DNA of 64,000 nucleotides from CAVYTF01 sp963708205 (GTDB lineage: Bacteria; Bacteroidota; Bacteroidia; Chitinophagales; Chitinophagaceae). The first letter of the stretch is position 1; every line of letters begins with the position of its first letter. The stretch lies in the NCBI GenBank assembly GCA_963708205.1, contig OY970196.1, positions 2,480,001 through 2,544,000 of the forward strand, in the 5' to 3' direction. Made by a program: the position numbers and the translations under genes. Below the pieces are notes generated by a model that saw only the letters and a program-made list of their open reading frames with translations, was not told the origin of the DNA and did not search any database. Shown here piece after piece: positions 15,204-24,418 of the stretch.

Positions 15204-17654
15204 ATGAAAAATACTCTTGTTGCAATACTTCTGCTTATTTCCTTTTATTCATTTTCCCAAAATGCAGTACATCGCGAGCTAAATGCAATGCGTACCAATC
15301 AAAAAATAATTATTGATGGTGATATTTCAGACAGCGCATGGAAAACCGCTGCGGTTGCAACAGATTTAATAGAATATCGTCCAAATTTTGGTAAACATGA
15401 ATCTTATGCTGACAGAACAGAAATATATATTTTGTATGATGATGAAGCAATTTATGTTGGCGGCTTTTGTCATGAAGCAGCAGTAGACAGCATTTCAAAA
15501 GAATTGGTAGGTAGAGATGTTGTTGGAGTGAATGATTTTGTAGGTGTTTTGTTTGATACTTATAATGATAAAATAAATGGATTTGGATATTATGTTACAC
15601 CTCTCGGAGAGCAATTTGATGCAAAATATTCAAACACCGGCGAAGATGCAAGCTGGAACAGTGTGTATGAATCGCAGGCAAAAATTGTAAAAGGCGGCTG
15701 GACTTTCGAAATGAAAATTCCTTATTCTGCCATACGTTTTGGAAAAAGCGATGTGCAAAATTGGGGCTTCGAAATAACCCGTAAAAGAAACAAAGCCGGC
15801 AAGCAATTCTTTTGGAATCCAATAGATCCAAACATTGGTGGCACTTTGTTCGCGCAGGCAGGATTATTAAAAAACATTACTGACATCAAGCCGCCCTTAA
15901 GGCTTTCACTTTCCCCTTATTTTTCTGCGTATGCAAATCATTATCCATACAATACTCCCGATGAAAAAAACTGGACGACATCTATTAATGGTGGCATGGA
16001 TGTAAAATATGGGCTTAACCAATCTTTTACTTTAGATATGACGTTGCTGCCGGATTTTGGCCAAGTGCAAAGTGATAACCAGGTCTTAAATCTCACACCT
16101 TTTGAAGTAAAGTATAATGAATACAGAACTTTTTTTACAGAAGGCGCAGAATTATTCAATAAAGGAAATTTTTTTTATAGCCGTAGAATCGGTGGAACGC
16201 CATTGCATTATTATGATGTTTATAATGATGTGAATACAAATGAAATTGTTAGTGTAAATCCTGTTGATACAAAACTTATTAATGCAACAAAGATTAGTGG
16301 CCGCACGGCTGATGGATGGGGCGTTGGCGTTTTAAATGCTGTGACTGCCGCGCAGTTTGCAACTATATTGAATACAGCAACAGGCGCAACACGCGAAGTA
16401 CAAACAAATCCTTTGACCAATTATAATATTGTAGTGTTTGATAAAAGTTTAAAAAATAATTCAAGTCTTTCTTTTATAAATTTAAGCACATGGCGCAGCG
16501 GTACTGATTATGATGCGGATGTTTCTTCGTTCTTATGGGATTTTTATGATAAAAAAAATGTGTGGAATTTAGCAGGAAAATATGCTGAAAGCCAGTTGTA
16601 TGGTTATGGGTTAAATGGTAAAGCTGTTTATGGACACACGGACAGTATTTCAGTGATAAAACAAGGCGGACGCTTGAATTTTGAAATTGCCCAAATGGCG
16701 GCCGATAGTAACTATCAGCAAAATGATCTTGGTTATCAAACCACCAATAATTATATCTATAACGACTTTTGGATCGGTTACAAATGGATAAAACCAAAAT
16801 CTTTTTACAATAACCTTTATCTGAATTTCAATACAAATTATTCTTTGCGGTATAATCAAAAAGATTATCAGTCACTTTATTTCAACACAAATCTTAACGG
16901 GCAATTAAAAAATCTTTGGCAATTTTTGATTTTAGTATTGGCAGATGCAGATGCTAATGATTTTTATGAACCGCGCGTTCCGGGTCGTGTATATAAACGT
17001 CCATACGATTATGGTGAAAATGCTGCTATCACTACAAACCAGGCGAAAAATTATTATCTTTCTTTCGAGCTTGATTATGTTCGTGTTCCCAAGATCAAAG
17101 AAAACAATTTCAATTTCATGATAACCAATCAGTATCGGTTTAATAAAAATCTCACCATCAGTCTTACAGATAATATTAATCCAATCACTAACGGCGTAGG
17201 GTTTGCAGCAGATTCAACAAATATCAACACAGGAAATATTGATGTGTATTTTGGAAAAAGAAATGTAATAACTATAGAAAATATTTTCAATATCAAGTAT
17301 AATTTTTCTAATACAATGGGTTTAAGTTTCAGGGCAAGACATTATTGGAGTAATGTAACTTATAAACAATTTTATTTGCTCAACAATGATGGTACTTTGT
17401 CACCAACTACTGCAATATTTCCCAATGATAACGTGAACTTTTTTAATATTGATATGCTTTACACCTGGCAATTTGCTTTGGGTAGTTTTTTAAATATTGG
17501 TTGGAAAAACGCAATATCAACAGACGATCAATACATTGAATACAGCTATTTTAAAAACGCACAAAACGTTTTAATAGCTCCGCAAAACAATAATTTTTCT
17601 GTACAAGTTATTTATTATTTAGACTTTTTAAAGTTTCGAAAACACAAGGTTTAA
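15204..17654 (+). CDS. DUF5916 outer-membrane protein with CBM9-like N-terminus
   Basis: The 816-residue protein begins with a signal peptide (MKNTLVAILLLISFYSFSQ). Residues about 28-215 form a carbohydrate-binding-like beta-sandwich: IIIDGDISDSAWKTA, DRTEIYILYDDEAIYVGG and WTFEMKIPYSAIRF are typical of the CBM9-like module of this family. From about residue 220 the sequence becomes a long series of alternating hydrophobic/aromatic strands (DUF5916), ending in a strand with a near C-terminal aromatic (VQVIYYLDFLKF), consistent with an outer-membrane barrel. Length and layout are normal for this Bacteroidota family. Substrate unknown; sugar or metabolite uptake is often supposed but not shown. 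Confidence 0.9.
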   Translation: MKNTLVAILLLISFYSFSQNAVHRELNAMRTNQKIIIDGDISDSAWKTAAVATDLIEYRPNFGKHESYADRTEIYILYDDEAIYVGGFCHEAAVDSISKELVGRDVVGVNDFVGVLFDTYNDKINGFGYYVTPLGEQFDAKYSNTGEDASWNSVYESQAKIVKGGWTFEMKIPYSAIRFGKSDVQNWGFEITRKRNKAGKQFFWNPIDPNIGGTLFAQAGLLKNITDIKPPLRLSLSPYFSAYANHYPYNTPDEKNWTTSINGGMDVKYGLNQSFTLDMTLLPDFGQVQSDNQVLNLTPFEVKYNEYRTFFTEGAELFNKGNFFYSRRIGGTPLHYYDVYNDVNTNEIVSVNPVDTKLINATKISGRTADGWGVGVLNAVTAAQFATILNTATGATREVQTNPLTNYNIVVFDKSLKNNSSLSFINLSTWRSGTDYDADVSSFLWDFYDKKNVWNLAGKYAESQLYGYGLNGKAVYGHTDSISVIKQGGRLNFEIAQMAADSNYQQNDLGYQTTNNYIYNDFWIGYKWIKPKSFYNNLYLNFNTNYSLRYNQKDYQSLYFNTNLNGQLKNLWQFLILVLADADANDFYEPRVPGRVYKRPYDYGENAAITTNQAKNYYLSFELDYVRVPKIKENNFNFMITNQYRFNKNLTISLTDNINPITNGVGFAADSTNINTGNIDVYFGKRNVITIENIFNIKYNFSNTMGLSFRARHYWSNVTYKQFYLLNNDGTLSPTTAIFPNDNVNFFNIDMLYTWQFALGSFLNIGWKNAISTDDQYIEYSYFKNAQNVLIAPQNNNFSVQVIYYLDFLKFRKHKV

Positions 17655-18084
17655 TAAGTTGATAAATTCATTTTTCAAAATGATTTTGTCAATTATATTG
17701 CAGTTCATTTTTGTTGATTGCAGCCTATAAATCTTAATTCTTACAAACAAAAAATATGAATTAATAAAAAACCTTTTGCACGATTTTTAAAGGGATATTA
17801 GTGATTTCAAAAATAAATGGCTGCACTTCGATAACAAAGATTGAATAAATAAAAAACAACCTTGCCAGTTTCTTAATCTGCAAAATAAAATATGTGCAGC
17901 ATTTATGCCGTAAGACCTGCGAGCTGTGCGGGATTCCCGCACTTTTACGATAAAGAAAATGGTTGATTACATACATGTTCACAAACAAAATTGTTCTTAT
18001 TGTCCGGCAACTTATAAGTTTGTTGAAAAGATGATAGAACACATAAATACATAAATATTTTTTTTAAATCTGCTTCTTGCTTTT
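17655..18084. other. 430-bp intergenic region, no convincing gene
   Basis: The stretch is AT-rich and lies between convergent genes. A minus-strand open frame at 17761-18042 (93 codons) is Cys/Ile/Phe-rich with no recognisable pattern and was not accepted. A hairpin at 17926-17942 is the only structure I can point to. Confidence 0.6.
17926..17946 (+). terminator. Compact GC-rich hairpin with T-run in the intergenic gap
   Basis: GTGCGGG and CCCGCAC pair perfectly around a 3-base loop ATT, followed by TTTT. It could terminate transcription from the DUF5916 gene, although it is 270 bp downstream, or belong to an undetected RNA. Confidence 0.4.
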
Positions 18085-18441
18085 CTAAAAATAAATATCT
18101 TCTATCAAAAAATATTCAACAGGTTTATTATAAAACATGCTGATGGCAACAGCATCAAATTGCACATACTTCCATTCAGGATGCAGGTATTGATATTCTT
18201 CCGCGGCATTTTTTAAATTCAACATTTTTTTTGTACTGATGCTTTCTTCAGGCTTTCCATATTTATCTGAAGTGCGTGTTTTGATTTCAAAAAAATGAAG
18301 CCGATTATTCTTACTTGCAATTATATCAACCTCTAATTGTTTATGCCTCCAGTTTCGCTCAACAATTGCAAAACCTTTTTCAATCAAAAAAATTACTGCA
18401 AGCTCTTCGCCTTTTGTTCCTGTGTTTTGGTTCCAGTGCAT
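18085..18441 (-). CDS. yraN: YraN/UPF0102 family endonuclease-like protein
   Basis: The 118-residue protein has the restriction-endonuclease-like fold of UPF0102 proteins. Key signatures are GTKGEELAVIFLIEKGF (about 8-24), the catalytic-type LEVDIIA (about 36-42) and FFEIKTR (about 50-56), giving the E-x(n)-D-x(n)-E-x-K pattern. Family members resemble Holliday-junction resolvases but their role is not settled. It is a stand-alone minus-strand gene, divergent from manA with a 53-bp gap that must contain both promoters. Confidence 0.93.
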   Translation of the reverse strand: MHWNQNTGTKGEELAVIFLIEKGFAIVERNWRHKQLEVDIIASKNNRLHFFEIKTRTSDKYGKPEESISTKKMLNLKNAAEEYQYLHPEWKYVQFDAVAISMFYNKPVEYFLIEDIYF

Positions 18442-18494
18442 TTATCTTTCAGAAGTTGTATTAACAAATTTATCCGTTAATTCGTATAACAAGA

Positions 18495-19703
18495 ATGAAT
18501 ACAGAAAATAAAATTTTTAAGTTAATTGGTAAAGTGCAGCATTATGATTGGGGTGGTTTTGAATTCATTCCCAACTGGCTTGGCATAGAAAACATTCATC
18601 ATCTTCCTTTCGCAGAATATTGGATGGGTGCACATGCATCAGCACCATCTCATATTATTTATGATGATAAAACATATAATTTGCATGAACTCATTGATAA
18701 AAATCCCAAACATTTTCTTTCAGAAAAAATATCAAATCAATTTCAAACTCTTCCTTATTTATTTAAAATTTTGGATGTAAGAAATATGCTTTCCATCCAG
18801 GTTCATCCTTCTAAAACTGAAGCTGAGAAAGGATTTGAGCAGGAAGAAAAATTCGGCATTCACATTTCAGCTTCTCACAGAAATTATAAAGACAAAAATC
18901 ATAAGCCTGAAATGATGGTTGCTTTAAGCGATTTTTATTTGCTTCATGGTTTTAAAAATAAAGAAGAATTAAAAAAGATTTTGAATGATGTAAAAGAGTT
19001 TGAAAGTTTGAAAGAAATATTTGGTGATAAAAATTATAAAGCTTTATATCAATATATTATGTTGTTGTCGCAAAATGATGTTGATAAAATTTTATTTCCT
19101 TTAATTAAAAGAGAAATAGAAAAAAAAGGAAACAATCAACTTTCTAAAATAGAACCGGGTTGGTGGGTTGCAAAATTTTTTGAAAATAAAAAGGTTGATA
19201 CAAACTTTGATAGAGGTATATTTTCTATTTATTTTTTCAACCTGGTAAAGCTTAAAAAAGATGAAGGAATTTTTCAGGATGCAGGGGTGCCGCATGCTTA
19301 TCTTGAAGGACAAAATATGGAACTGATGGCGAGTAGTGATAATGTGCTTCGCGGTGGATTAACAAATAAACATGTTGATATAAATGAATTGATGAAGCAT
19401 ATAATTTTTGAAGGCATAGCGCCAGCCATTATTTATCCTGAACAAAAAGACAATACAGAAAAGGCTTTTAATGTGAATGTTGCAGACTTCGGCATGAGTA
19501 AAATAGAATTGAAAGAATATGAATTTTATCAAAATAAAAGTAGGTCTTTAGAAATTTTTTGTTTAATAGATGGCGCGCTACAAATCAATGGCAGCAATGT
19601 TTTGCAAGCATCAAAAGGTGAAGCATTCACCATTCTTCCTAATGAAAAATATACTTTCACAACAAATAATTTTGCAACAGTTTACAAAGCTTTTGTACCC
19701 TGA
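18495..19703 (+). CDS. manA: Mannose-6-phosphate isomerase, class I
   Basis: The enzyme interconverts mannose-6-phosphate and fructose-6-phosphate, feeding GDP-mannose synthesis and mannose use. The 402-residue protein carries the class I zinc-site motifs: YWMGAHASAPS (about 36-46), SIQVHPSK (about 97-104, with zinc-ligand His), HKPEMMVAL, and GVPHAYLEGQNMELMASSDN (about 264-283) including the second His and the conserved substrate-binding segment. The C-terminal part is a cupin. It may serve the polysaccharide locus starting 2 kb downstream, but is not part of its operon. Confidence 0.95.
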   Translation: MNTENKIFKLIGKVQHYDWGGFEFIPNWLGIENIHHLPFAEYWMGAHASAPSHIIYDDKTYNLHELIDKNPKHFLSEKISNQFQTLPYLFKILDVRNMLSIQVHPSKTEAEKGFEQEEKFGIHISASHRNYKDKNHKPEMMVALSDFYLLHGFKNKEELKKILNDVKEFESLKEIFGDKNYKALYQYIMLLSQNDVDKILFPLIKREIEKKGNNQLSKIEPGWWVAKFFENKKVDTNFDRGIFSIYFFNLVKLKKDEGIFQDAGVPHAYLEGQNMELMASSDNVLRGGLTNKHVDINELMKHIIFEGIAPAIIYPEQKDNTEKAFNVNVADFGMSKIELKEYEFYQNKSRSLEIFCLIDGALQINGSNVLQASKGEAFTILPNEKYTFTTNNFATVYKAFVP

Positions 19704-19733
19704 TAATTAAAACTTATTTTTGCGTAGATAAAG

Positions 19734-20315
19734 ATGTTGAATATGCAAAACAAAAAATCAATCATTATTTCTCTGATACTGCTTGTATTAGTTTGCTCAT
19801 TGTACCGCGTGTTTCCAAACCGTCCCTGGGGCTTTGCGCCGCAAATTGCCATGGCAATTTTTGGAGGAGCTATTTTCAGAAAAAATAAAAAGTGGGCATT
19901 TGCATTGCCTATTCTTTCCATGTTTTTGAGCGATCTTCTCTATCAATTTTTATACAGCAAAGGCTTATCAATACTGCCCGGGTTTTATCAGGGACAATGG
20001 CAAAATTATTTGCTGATTGCAGGAATTACTGTAATCGGATTTTTTATCACAAAAATAAATGTGTTCAATGTTTTTATAGCATCTCTTGTTTCTCCCACCA
20101 TATTTTTTCTAATCTCCAACTTTATAGTTTGGGCCGGCATAGATGGAACGCGCGGTCTTGGACGACCTAAGACTTTTGCCGGTTTATTGCAATGCTACAA
20201 TGATGGCTTACCTTTTTATCCCGGCAGCTTGACTGCAACTATTTTCTTTTCTGCAATTTTATTTGGCGGTTACTATCTTGTTCGCAAAGCAACTCTTCAG
20301 CGCCAGGCAATTTGA
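19734..20315 (+). CDS. DUF6580 family putative transport protein
   Basis: The 193-residue protein has five or six hydrophobic segments and the sequence pattern of DUF6580: YRVFPNRPWGFAPQIAMAIFGG near the N-terminus, then FALPILSMFLSDLLYQ and, late in the protein, LLQCYNDGLPFYPGSLTATIFF. Such proteins resemble S components of ECF transporters in size and in their glycine- and proline-containing helices, but no ligand is known. It starts 30 bp after manA on the same strand and may be co-transcribed. Confidence 0.85.
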   Translation: MLNMQNKKSIIISLILLVLVCSLYRVFPNRPWGFAPQIAMAIFGGAIFRKNKKWAFALPILSMFLSDLLYQFLYSKGLSILPGFYQGQWQNYLLIAGITVIGFFITKINVFNVFIASLVSPTIFFLISNFIVWAGIDGTRGLGRPKTFAGLLQCYNDGLPFYPGSLTATIFFSAILFGGYYLVRKATLQRQAI

Positions 20316-20520
20316 AATTGCAAAAGATTTTAATCCTATAGAAACAGAGACATTCATGCCTTCGTGAATCCACATGAGGTAAGGTTGTGTTTTTATTTAA
20401 ATGTGAAAATTGCAAGTCTTTAACATCGTTCCAAATATTTTCTTAAAGTAATACCTCTTATTAAATCAAGTAAAAGCTTTCAAGTCTCATTCATACTTAT
20501 TAATACAAATTTGAAAAACT

Positions 20521-21156
20521 ATGAAAAAGAACTTTTTATTACTATTAAGTTGCATAGCAATTTCAGCTGCAGTTACAAGTTGTACTAAGGATCCTTTGGA
20601 TCATTTAACTAATGATGAATCGAGGATATATATTACCAATTACGACTCTACAGCCAATTTTTCTTCATTCAAAACATTCAGTATCTCAGATTCTGTTGAC
20701 GTTATAACCAATGGTCAGGCTACACGCGAAAGAGATACTGTTGATGCAGCATTTTTGGCAGCAGCGACAAAGTATATGCAACAGGCAGGTTACACTTTAG
20801 TTGATAAAAGCCAGTCTCCTGATTTGGCAATTAATGTGAATCGGATTTACAACACCAGTACAGGTATTTTGAGCTATGGAGATTATTACGATGATTATGG
20901 CGCTTATTGGGATCCGGGATATTGGGGCTACTTGGGTTATGGTTATTATGTGCCTTACTCTTATGCAGTTTACCAGATCACAGAAGGAGCATTTTCAATT
21001 GATATGCTTGACCTGAAAGATGCAGCAGCAAAGGGAAATATTAATATTATCTGGACAGGATTAATCAGAGGTGAAGCAATATTCGATCCCGCAACTGCAG
21101 ATACGCAGGTACAAACATTATTTTTTCAATCACCTTATTTAAAAGCATCCAATTAA
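20521..21156 (+). CDS. DUF4136 lipoprotein with Tyr/Gly-rich segment
   Basis: The 211-residue protein has a lipoprotein signal (MKKNFLLLLSCIAISAAVTSC, Cys21 as lipid attachment site). The body fits DUF4136: NFSSFKTFSISD (about 49-60), SPDLAINVNRIYN (about 99-111) and the closing DPATADTQVQTLFFQSP. Residues about 118-148 are strikingly rich in Tyr, Gly, Asp and Trp. It is probably anchored to a membrane facing the periplasm. The next gene, an outer-membrane barrel, follows after 11 bp, so the two form an operon. Confidence 0.88.
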   Translation: MKKNFLLLLSCIAISAAVTSCTKDPLDHLTNDESRIYITNYDSTANFSSFKTFSISDSVDVITNGQATRERDTVDAAFLAAATKYMQQAGYTLVDKSQSPDLAINVNRIYNTSTGILSYGDYYDDYGAYWDPGYWGYLGYGYYVPYSYAVYQITEGAFSIDMLDLKDAAAKGNINIIWTGLIRGEAIFDPATADTQVQTLFFQSPYLKASN

Positions 21157-21167
21157 AAAATAAGACT

Positions 21168-21797
21168 ATGAAAAAAATGAATAAATTTTTAGGTATCGCA
21201 CTCATATTTATTATTTCATGTGGTTCATTAAGTGCACAAAAAAATGATGTGCGGGTAGACTTAAATTATAATTACAGCTTTCCGGTAAGTGGTTTTAAAA
21301 ATGATATTATAAGCAACTCTTCACCACGCGGATTTACCGGAGACATTTTGTATAATATAAACAGGAATTGGTCTGTAGGATTGTACGGAGGCTTTCAGGA
21401 TTATTATCAAAAATATGGGAGAGATGTTTATGACCTTGATAAGAATGAACAGATATCCGCAGTGATAAGTAATTCTGTGCAAACGACTCCTGTACTTGCT
21501 AAAGTTTTATTTATGCCATTTGGCAATAAAGCTTCCTTTATACAACCTTATATTTCCGCGGCTGCAGGTGCCAATATCATTGACTTTACACAGTATCTTG
21601 GTGAGTTCGGAAGCGAAGACAATACAGTAAATTTTGCTGCGCAGGGCGGCATTGGTTTATCTATTCCGTTTGGTAAATTCAGCGCTTCAGGTTTTCATTT
21701 TGGTGCCACATATAATTATATGCCTTATAAAGATGACGGATATGCGGATTTAAATAATGTAGGCATAGAAGCAGGTTTACATTTCAGATTGAAATAA
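21168..21797 (+). CDS. Outer-membrane beta-barrel protein
   Basis: The 209-residue protein has a signal peptide (MKKMNKFLGIALIFIISCGSLSAQ) and then alternating hydrophobic and polar residues in eight or so predicted strands, ending with GIEAGLHFRLK, a typical C-terminal barrel strand. The segment FIQPYISAAAGANI and the glycine-rich AAQGGIGLSIPFG match OmpW/OmpA-barrel-like proteins of Bacteroidota. It follows the DUF4136 lipoprotein gene by 11 bp and ends before a bidirectional terminator. The function, probably small-solute permeation or structural, cannot be read from the sequence. Confidence 0.85.
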   Translation: MKKMNKFLGIALIFIISCGSLSAQKNDVRVDLNYNYSFPVSGFKNDIISNSSPRGFTGDILYNINRNWSVGLYGGFQDYYQKYGRDVYDLDKNEQISAVISNSVQTTPVLAKVLFMPFGNKASFIQPYISAAAGANIIDFTQYLGEFGSEDNTVNFAAQGGIGLSIPFGKFSASGFHFGATYNYMPYKDDGYADLNNVGIEAGLHFRLK

Positions 21798-21825
21798 AGA
21801 TGGTTTTAGGTGGATATTTGGATTT

Positions 21826-21856
21826 AAAAAGCTCTCATTTTTCTGAGAGCTTTTTT
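21826..21856. terminator. Bidirectional terminator between the barrel gene and the polysaccharide locus
   Basis: AAAAAGCTCTCA pairs with TGAGAGCTTTTT around TTTTTC, with A- and T-runs on both sides. It lies between convergent genes and can stop both transcripts. Confidence 0.85.
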
Positions 21857-21958
21857 ATTCAGTTAAATTTTTTTGATACCAGCAGAAGCTTTTCATAGCA
21901 TCGTCCCTTGCGTCGCAATCCTTTCATCTGCATCAAATAATTGAGCAGAATGTTTTTA

Positions 21959-22816
21959 TCATTTCAATCTTTTTAGATAAGAACCATAGCCGCTTTTTTC
22001 ATACATTTTAGCAAGCTCCATTAACTCATCATGATTTATAAAACCCATTCTAAATGCCACTTCTTCAATGCATCCAATTTTTTGAGCCTGCCTTTTTTCA
22101 ATAACGCGAACAAACTCACAGGCATCATTCAAAGAATCAAAAGTACCTGTATCAAGCCATGCTACACCGCGATTCATTACCCCAACATTCAGTTTTTTAT
22201 TGCGCAGATAAACTTTATTTACATCAGTTATTTCAAATTCTCCTCTTGGAGATGGCGCAATGTTTTTTGCAATGTTTACCACATCATTATCATAAAAATA
22301 TAATCCCGGAACTGCATAATTAGATCTCGGCTGTGCAGGTTTTTCTTCAATTGAGATTGCTTTCAGATCTTCATCAAACTCAACAACACCATATCTTTCA
22401 GGGTCGTGAACTTCATAAGCGAAAATGGCTGCGCCATCAACATCATTAAATGATTGTACGAGCTTGCTGAAGCCTGCTCCGTAAAAAATATTATCTCCTA
22501 ATACTAAAGCTACTTTATCATTACCAATAAATTTTTCACCTATTACAAATGCCTGTGCAAGTCCATTTGGTATTTCCTGAACTGCATAAGAAAATTTGCA
22601 GCCAACATTTTTTCCATCACCTAATAATCTTTGAAACTGTGCAGAATCTTCTGGTGTAGTAATAATTAGAATTTCATTTATTCCCGCAAGCATCAAGACA
22701 GACAATGGATAATAGATCATTGGCTTGTCGTAAATAGGCATTAGCTGTTTACTAATTCCTTTTGTGATTGGGTAAAGTCTCGTGCCTGAGCCACCTGCCA
22801 AAATAATTCCTTTCAT
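21959..22816 (-). CDS. rfbA: Glucose-1-phosphate thymidylyltransferase
   Basis: RfbA makes dTDP-glucose from glucose-1-phosphate and dTTP, the first step of dTDP-L-rhamnose synthesis. The 285 residues show the nucleotide-binding signature GIILAGGSGTRLYPIT at 3-18, then KQLMPIYDKPMIYYPLSVLM, LGDNIFYG (about 107-114), EEKPAQPRSN and WLDTGTFDSL near 220. The length is normal. Its start overlaps the rfbC stop by one base. It is the last gene of the locus, followed by a bidirectional terminator. Confidence 0.97.
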   Translation of the reverse strand: MKGIILAGGSGTRLYPITKGISKQLMPIYDKPMIYYPLSVLMLAGINEILIITTPEDSAQFQRLLGDGKNVGCKFSYAVQEIPNGLAQAFVIGEKFIGNDKVALVLGDNIFYGAGFSKLVQSFNDVDGAAIFAYEVHDPERYGVVEFDEDLKAISIEEKPAQPRSNYAVPGLYFYDNDVVNIAKNIAPSPRGEFEITDVNKVYLRNKKLNVGVMNRGVAWLDTGTFDSLNDACEFVRVIEKRQAQKIGCIEEVAFRMGFINHDELMELAKMYEKSGYGSYLKRLK

Positions 22817-23367
22817 TACAAACTATTTTTTATTTCTAACAGCGATGGATTCGCTAAATCTTTTTCCGATAATATCAATTCGTTTGGAGGTAATTTCCAA
22901 TCTATATTTAGAGTTTCATCATTATATTTTATTCCGCCTTCTGCATTTTTATTATAATAATTATCGCACTTATAAAAGAAAGTTGCGGACTCGCTTAAAA
23001 CAACAAAACCATGCGCAAAACCGCGTGGTATATAGAGTTGCGTGTGAGAGTCTTCTGATAATTCTATAGAAAAATGTTGACCAAAGCTTGGAGAACTTTT
23101 TCTGATATCAACTGCAACATCAAGCACTTTACCTTTTAAGACACGAACAAGTTTTGCCTGTGCATATTCACCTCGCTGAAAATGAAGTCCGCGCAAAACA
23201 CCTTTCACTGATGTTGATTGATTGTCCTGTACAAAATCAATTGCCTTGCTTGTTAATTCAAAAAAAGTTTTTTGATTAAAGCTTTCAAAAAAATAGCCAC
23301 GACTGTCTTGTATTATCGTATCATGAATAACAAAGCAATCTTTAAGGGCAGTAGTTTCTATTTTCAT
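22816..23367 (-). CDS. rfbC: dTDP-4-dehydrorhamnose 3,5-epimerase
   Basis: RfbC epimerises C3 and C5 of dTDP-4-keto-6-deoxyglucose. The 183-residue cupin-fold protein contains DSRGYFFESFN (about 21-31), the catalytic-His segment VLRGLHFQRGEYAQAKLVRVLKG cut by the usual spacing (His62 in GLHFQ), DVAVDIRKSSPSFGQ, and the second part IPRGFAHGFVVLS (about 113-125). Size and motifs are normal. The ATG overlaps the stop of the frameshifted rfbB in an ATGA arrangement, and its own stop overlaps rfbA by one base, so translation is tightly coupled. Confidence 0.97.
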   Translation of the reverse strand: MKIETTALKDCFVIHDTIIQDSRGYFFESFNQKTFFELTSKAIDFVQDNQSTSVKGVLRGLHFQRGEYAQAKLVRVLKGKVLDVAVDIRKSSPSFGQHFSIELSEDSHTQLYIPRGFAHGFVVLSESATFFYKCDNYYNKNAEGGIKYNDETLNIDWKLPPNELILSEKDLANPSLLEIKNSL

Positions 23368-24418
23368 TGGCTGTTATATTGCATATCATAATATTTTTGA
23401 TAATCTCCACTCGTAACATGCTGCAGCCACTCTTTGTTTTCAAGATACCAGTCAATCGTTTTGTTAAGTCCTTCTTCAAAAGTTACCGAAGGTTTCCATC
23501 CAAGTTCCTTATTAATTTTTGTGGCATCAATTGCATAACGCAAATCGTGGCCGGCCTGTCTTTCACGTAAGTTATCAATTCTTCACTCTCACCTTTCTTT
23601 CTTCCTAATTTTTGATCCATCAATGTGCACATCAGTTTTACAAGATCAATATTTTTCCATTCATTAAAACCACCAATATTATAAGTTTCATTCTTTTTTC
23701 CATTATGAAAAACAGTATCAATGGCTCTTGCGTGATCAATTACAAAAAGCCAGTCACGCGTATTTTCACCTTTGCCATAAACAGGCAAAGGTTTTTTATT
23801 GATGATATTATTAATAAAAAGAGGAATTAATTTTTCAGGAAAATGATTTGGCCCATAATTGTTTGAACAATTTGTAATGATGTAAGGCAAGTGAAATGTT
23901 TCGCCATAAGCACGAACAAAATGATCTGATGAAGCTTTGCTTGCAGAGTAAGGTGAGTTAGGAGAATAGGGAGTTTTTTCTGTAAATAATCCTTCAGAGC
24001 CAAGCGTGCCGTACACTTCATCTGTGGAGATGTGATAAAAAAGATGATCATTCAAATCATTTTTCCAACAATCTTTTGCAGTCGTTAAAAGATTTACTGT
24101 GCCAATGATATTTGTATAAATAAAATCCATCGGTGAAAGGATAGAACGATCAACATGCGACTCTGCGGCAAGATGAATGACATGTGTAACAACATGTTTT
24201 TCAAAAATATTTTTTAATGCCGCGGCATCTAAAATGTTGGCTTTTTCAAAAATATAATTTGATGCATGCTCAATGTCTTTCAGATTTTCAAGATTGCCTG
24301 CATATGTCAATGCATCAAGATTGATGATTTTATAATCTGGATATTTGTTTACAAATAAACGTACCACATGAGAACCTATAAAGCCTGCGCCACCTGTAAT
24401 TAAAATGTTTTTTGCCAT
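23364..24418 (-). pseudogene. rfbB: dTDP-glucose 4,6-dehydratase, interrupted by a one-base frameshift
   Basis: RfbB converts dTDP-glucose to dTDP-4-keto-6-deoxyglucose. The uninterrupted frame (24418 to 23483, 311 codons) has GGAGFIGSHVVRLF, catalytic STDEVYG and YSASKASSDH, but ends in an unrelated tail after YVKDRP. In the next frame the sequence continues GHDLRYAIDATKINKELGW and runs through a normal RmlB C-terminus (ending in YYDMQYNSQ) to a TGA at 23366-23364 that overlaps the rfbC start. The total span of 1055 bp is one base short of 352 codons. The missing base lies near GGCCGGCC at 23549-23556. Either it is a true mutation or a sequencing/assembly error. If real, the C-terminal 60 or so residues are lost and the enzyme is likely inactive. 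Confidence 0.88.

Noticed and set aside
17761..18042. 93-codon minus-strand open frame in the intergenic gap
   Set aside because: Low-complexity Ile/Phe/Cys-rich sequence, no family pattern, no supporting context.
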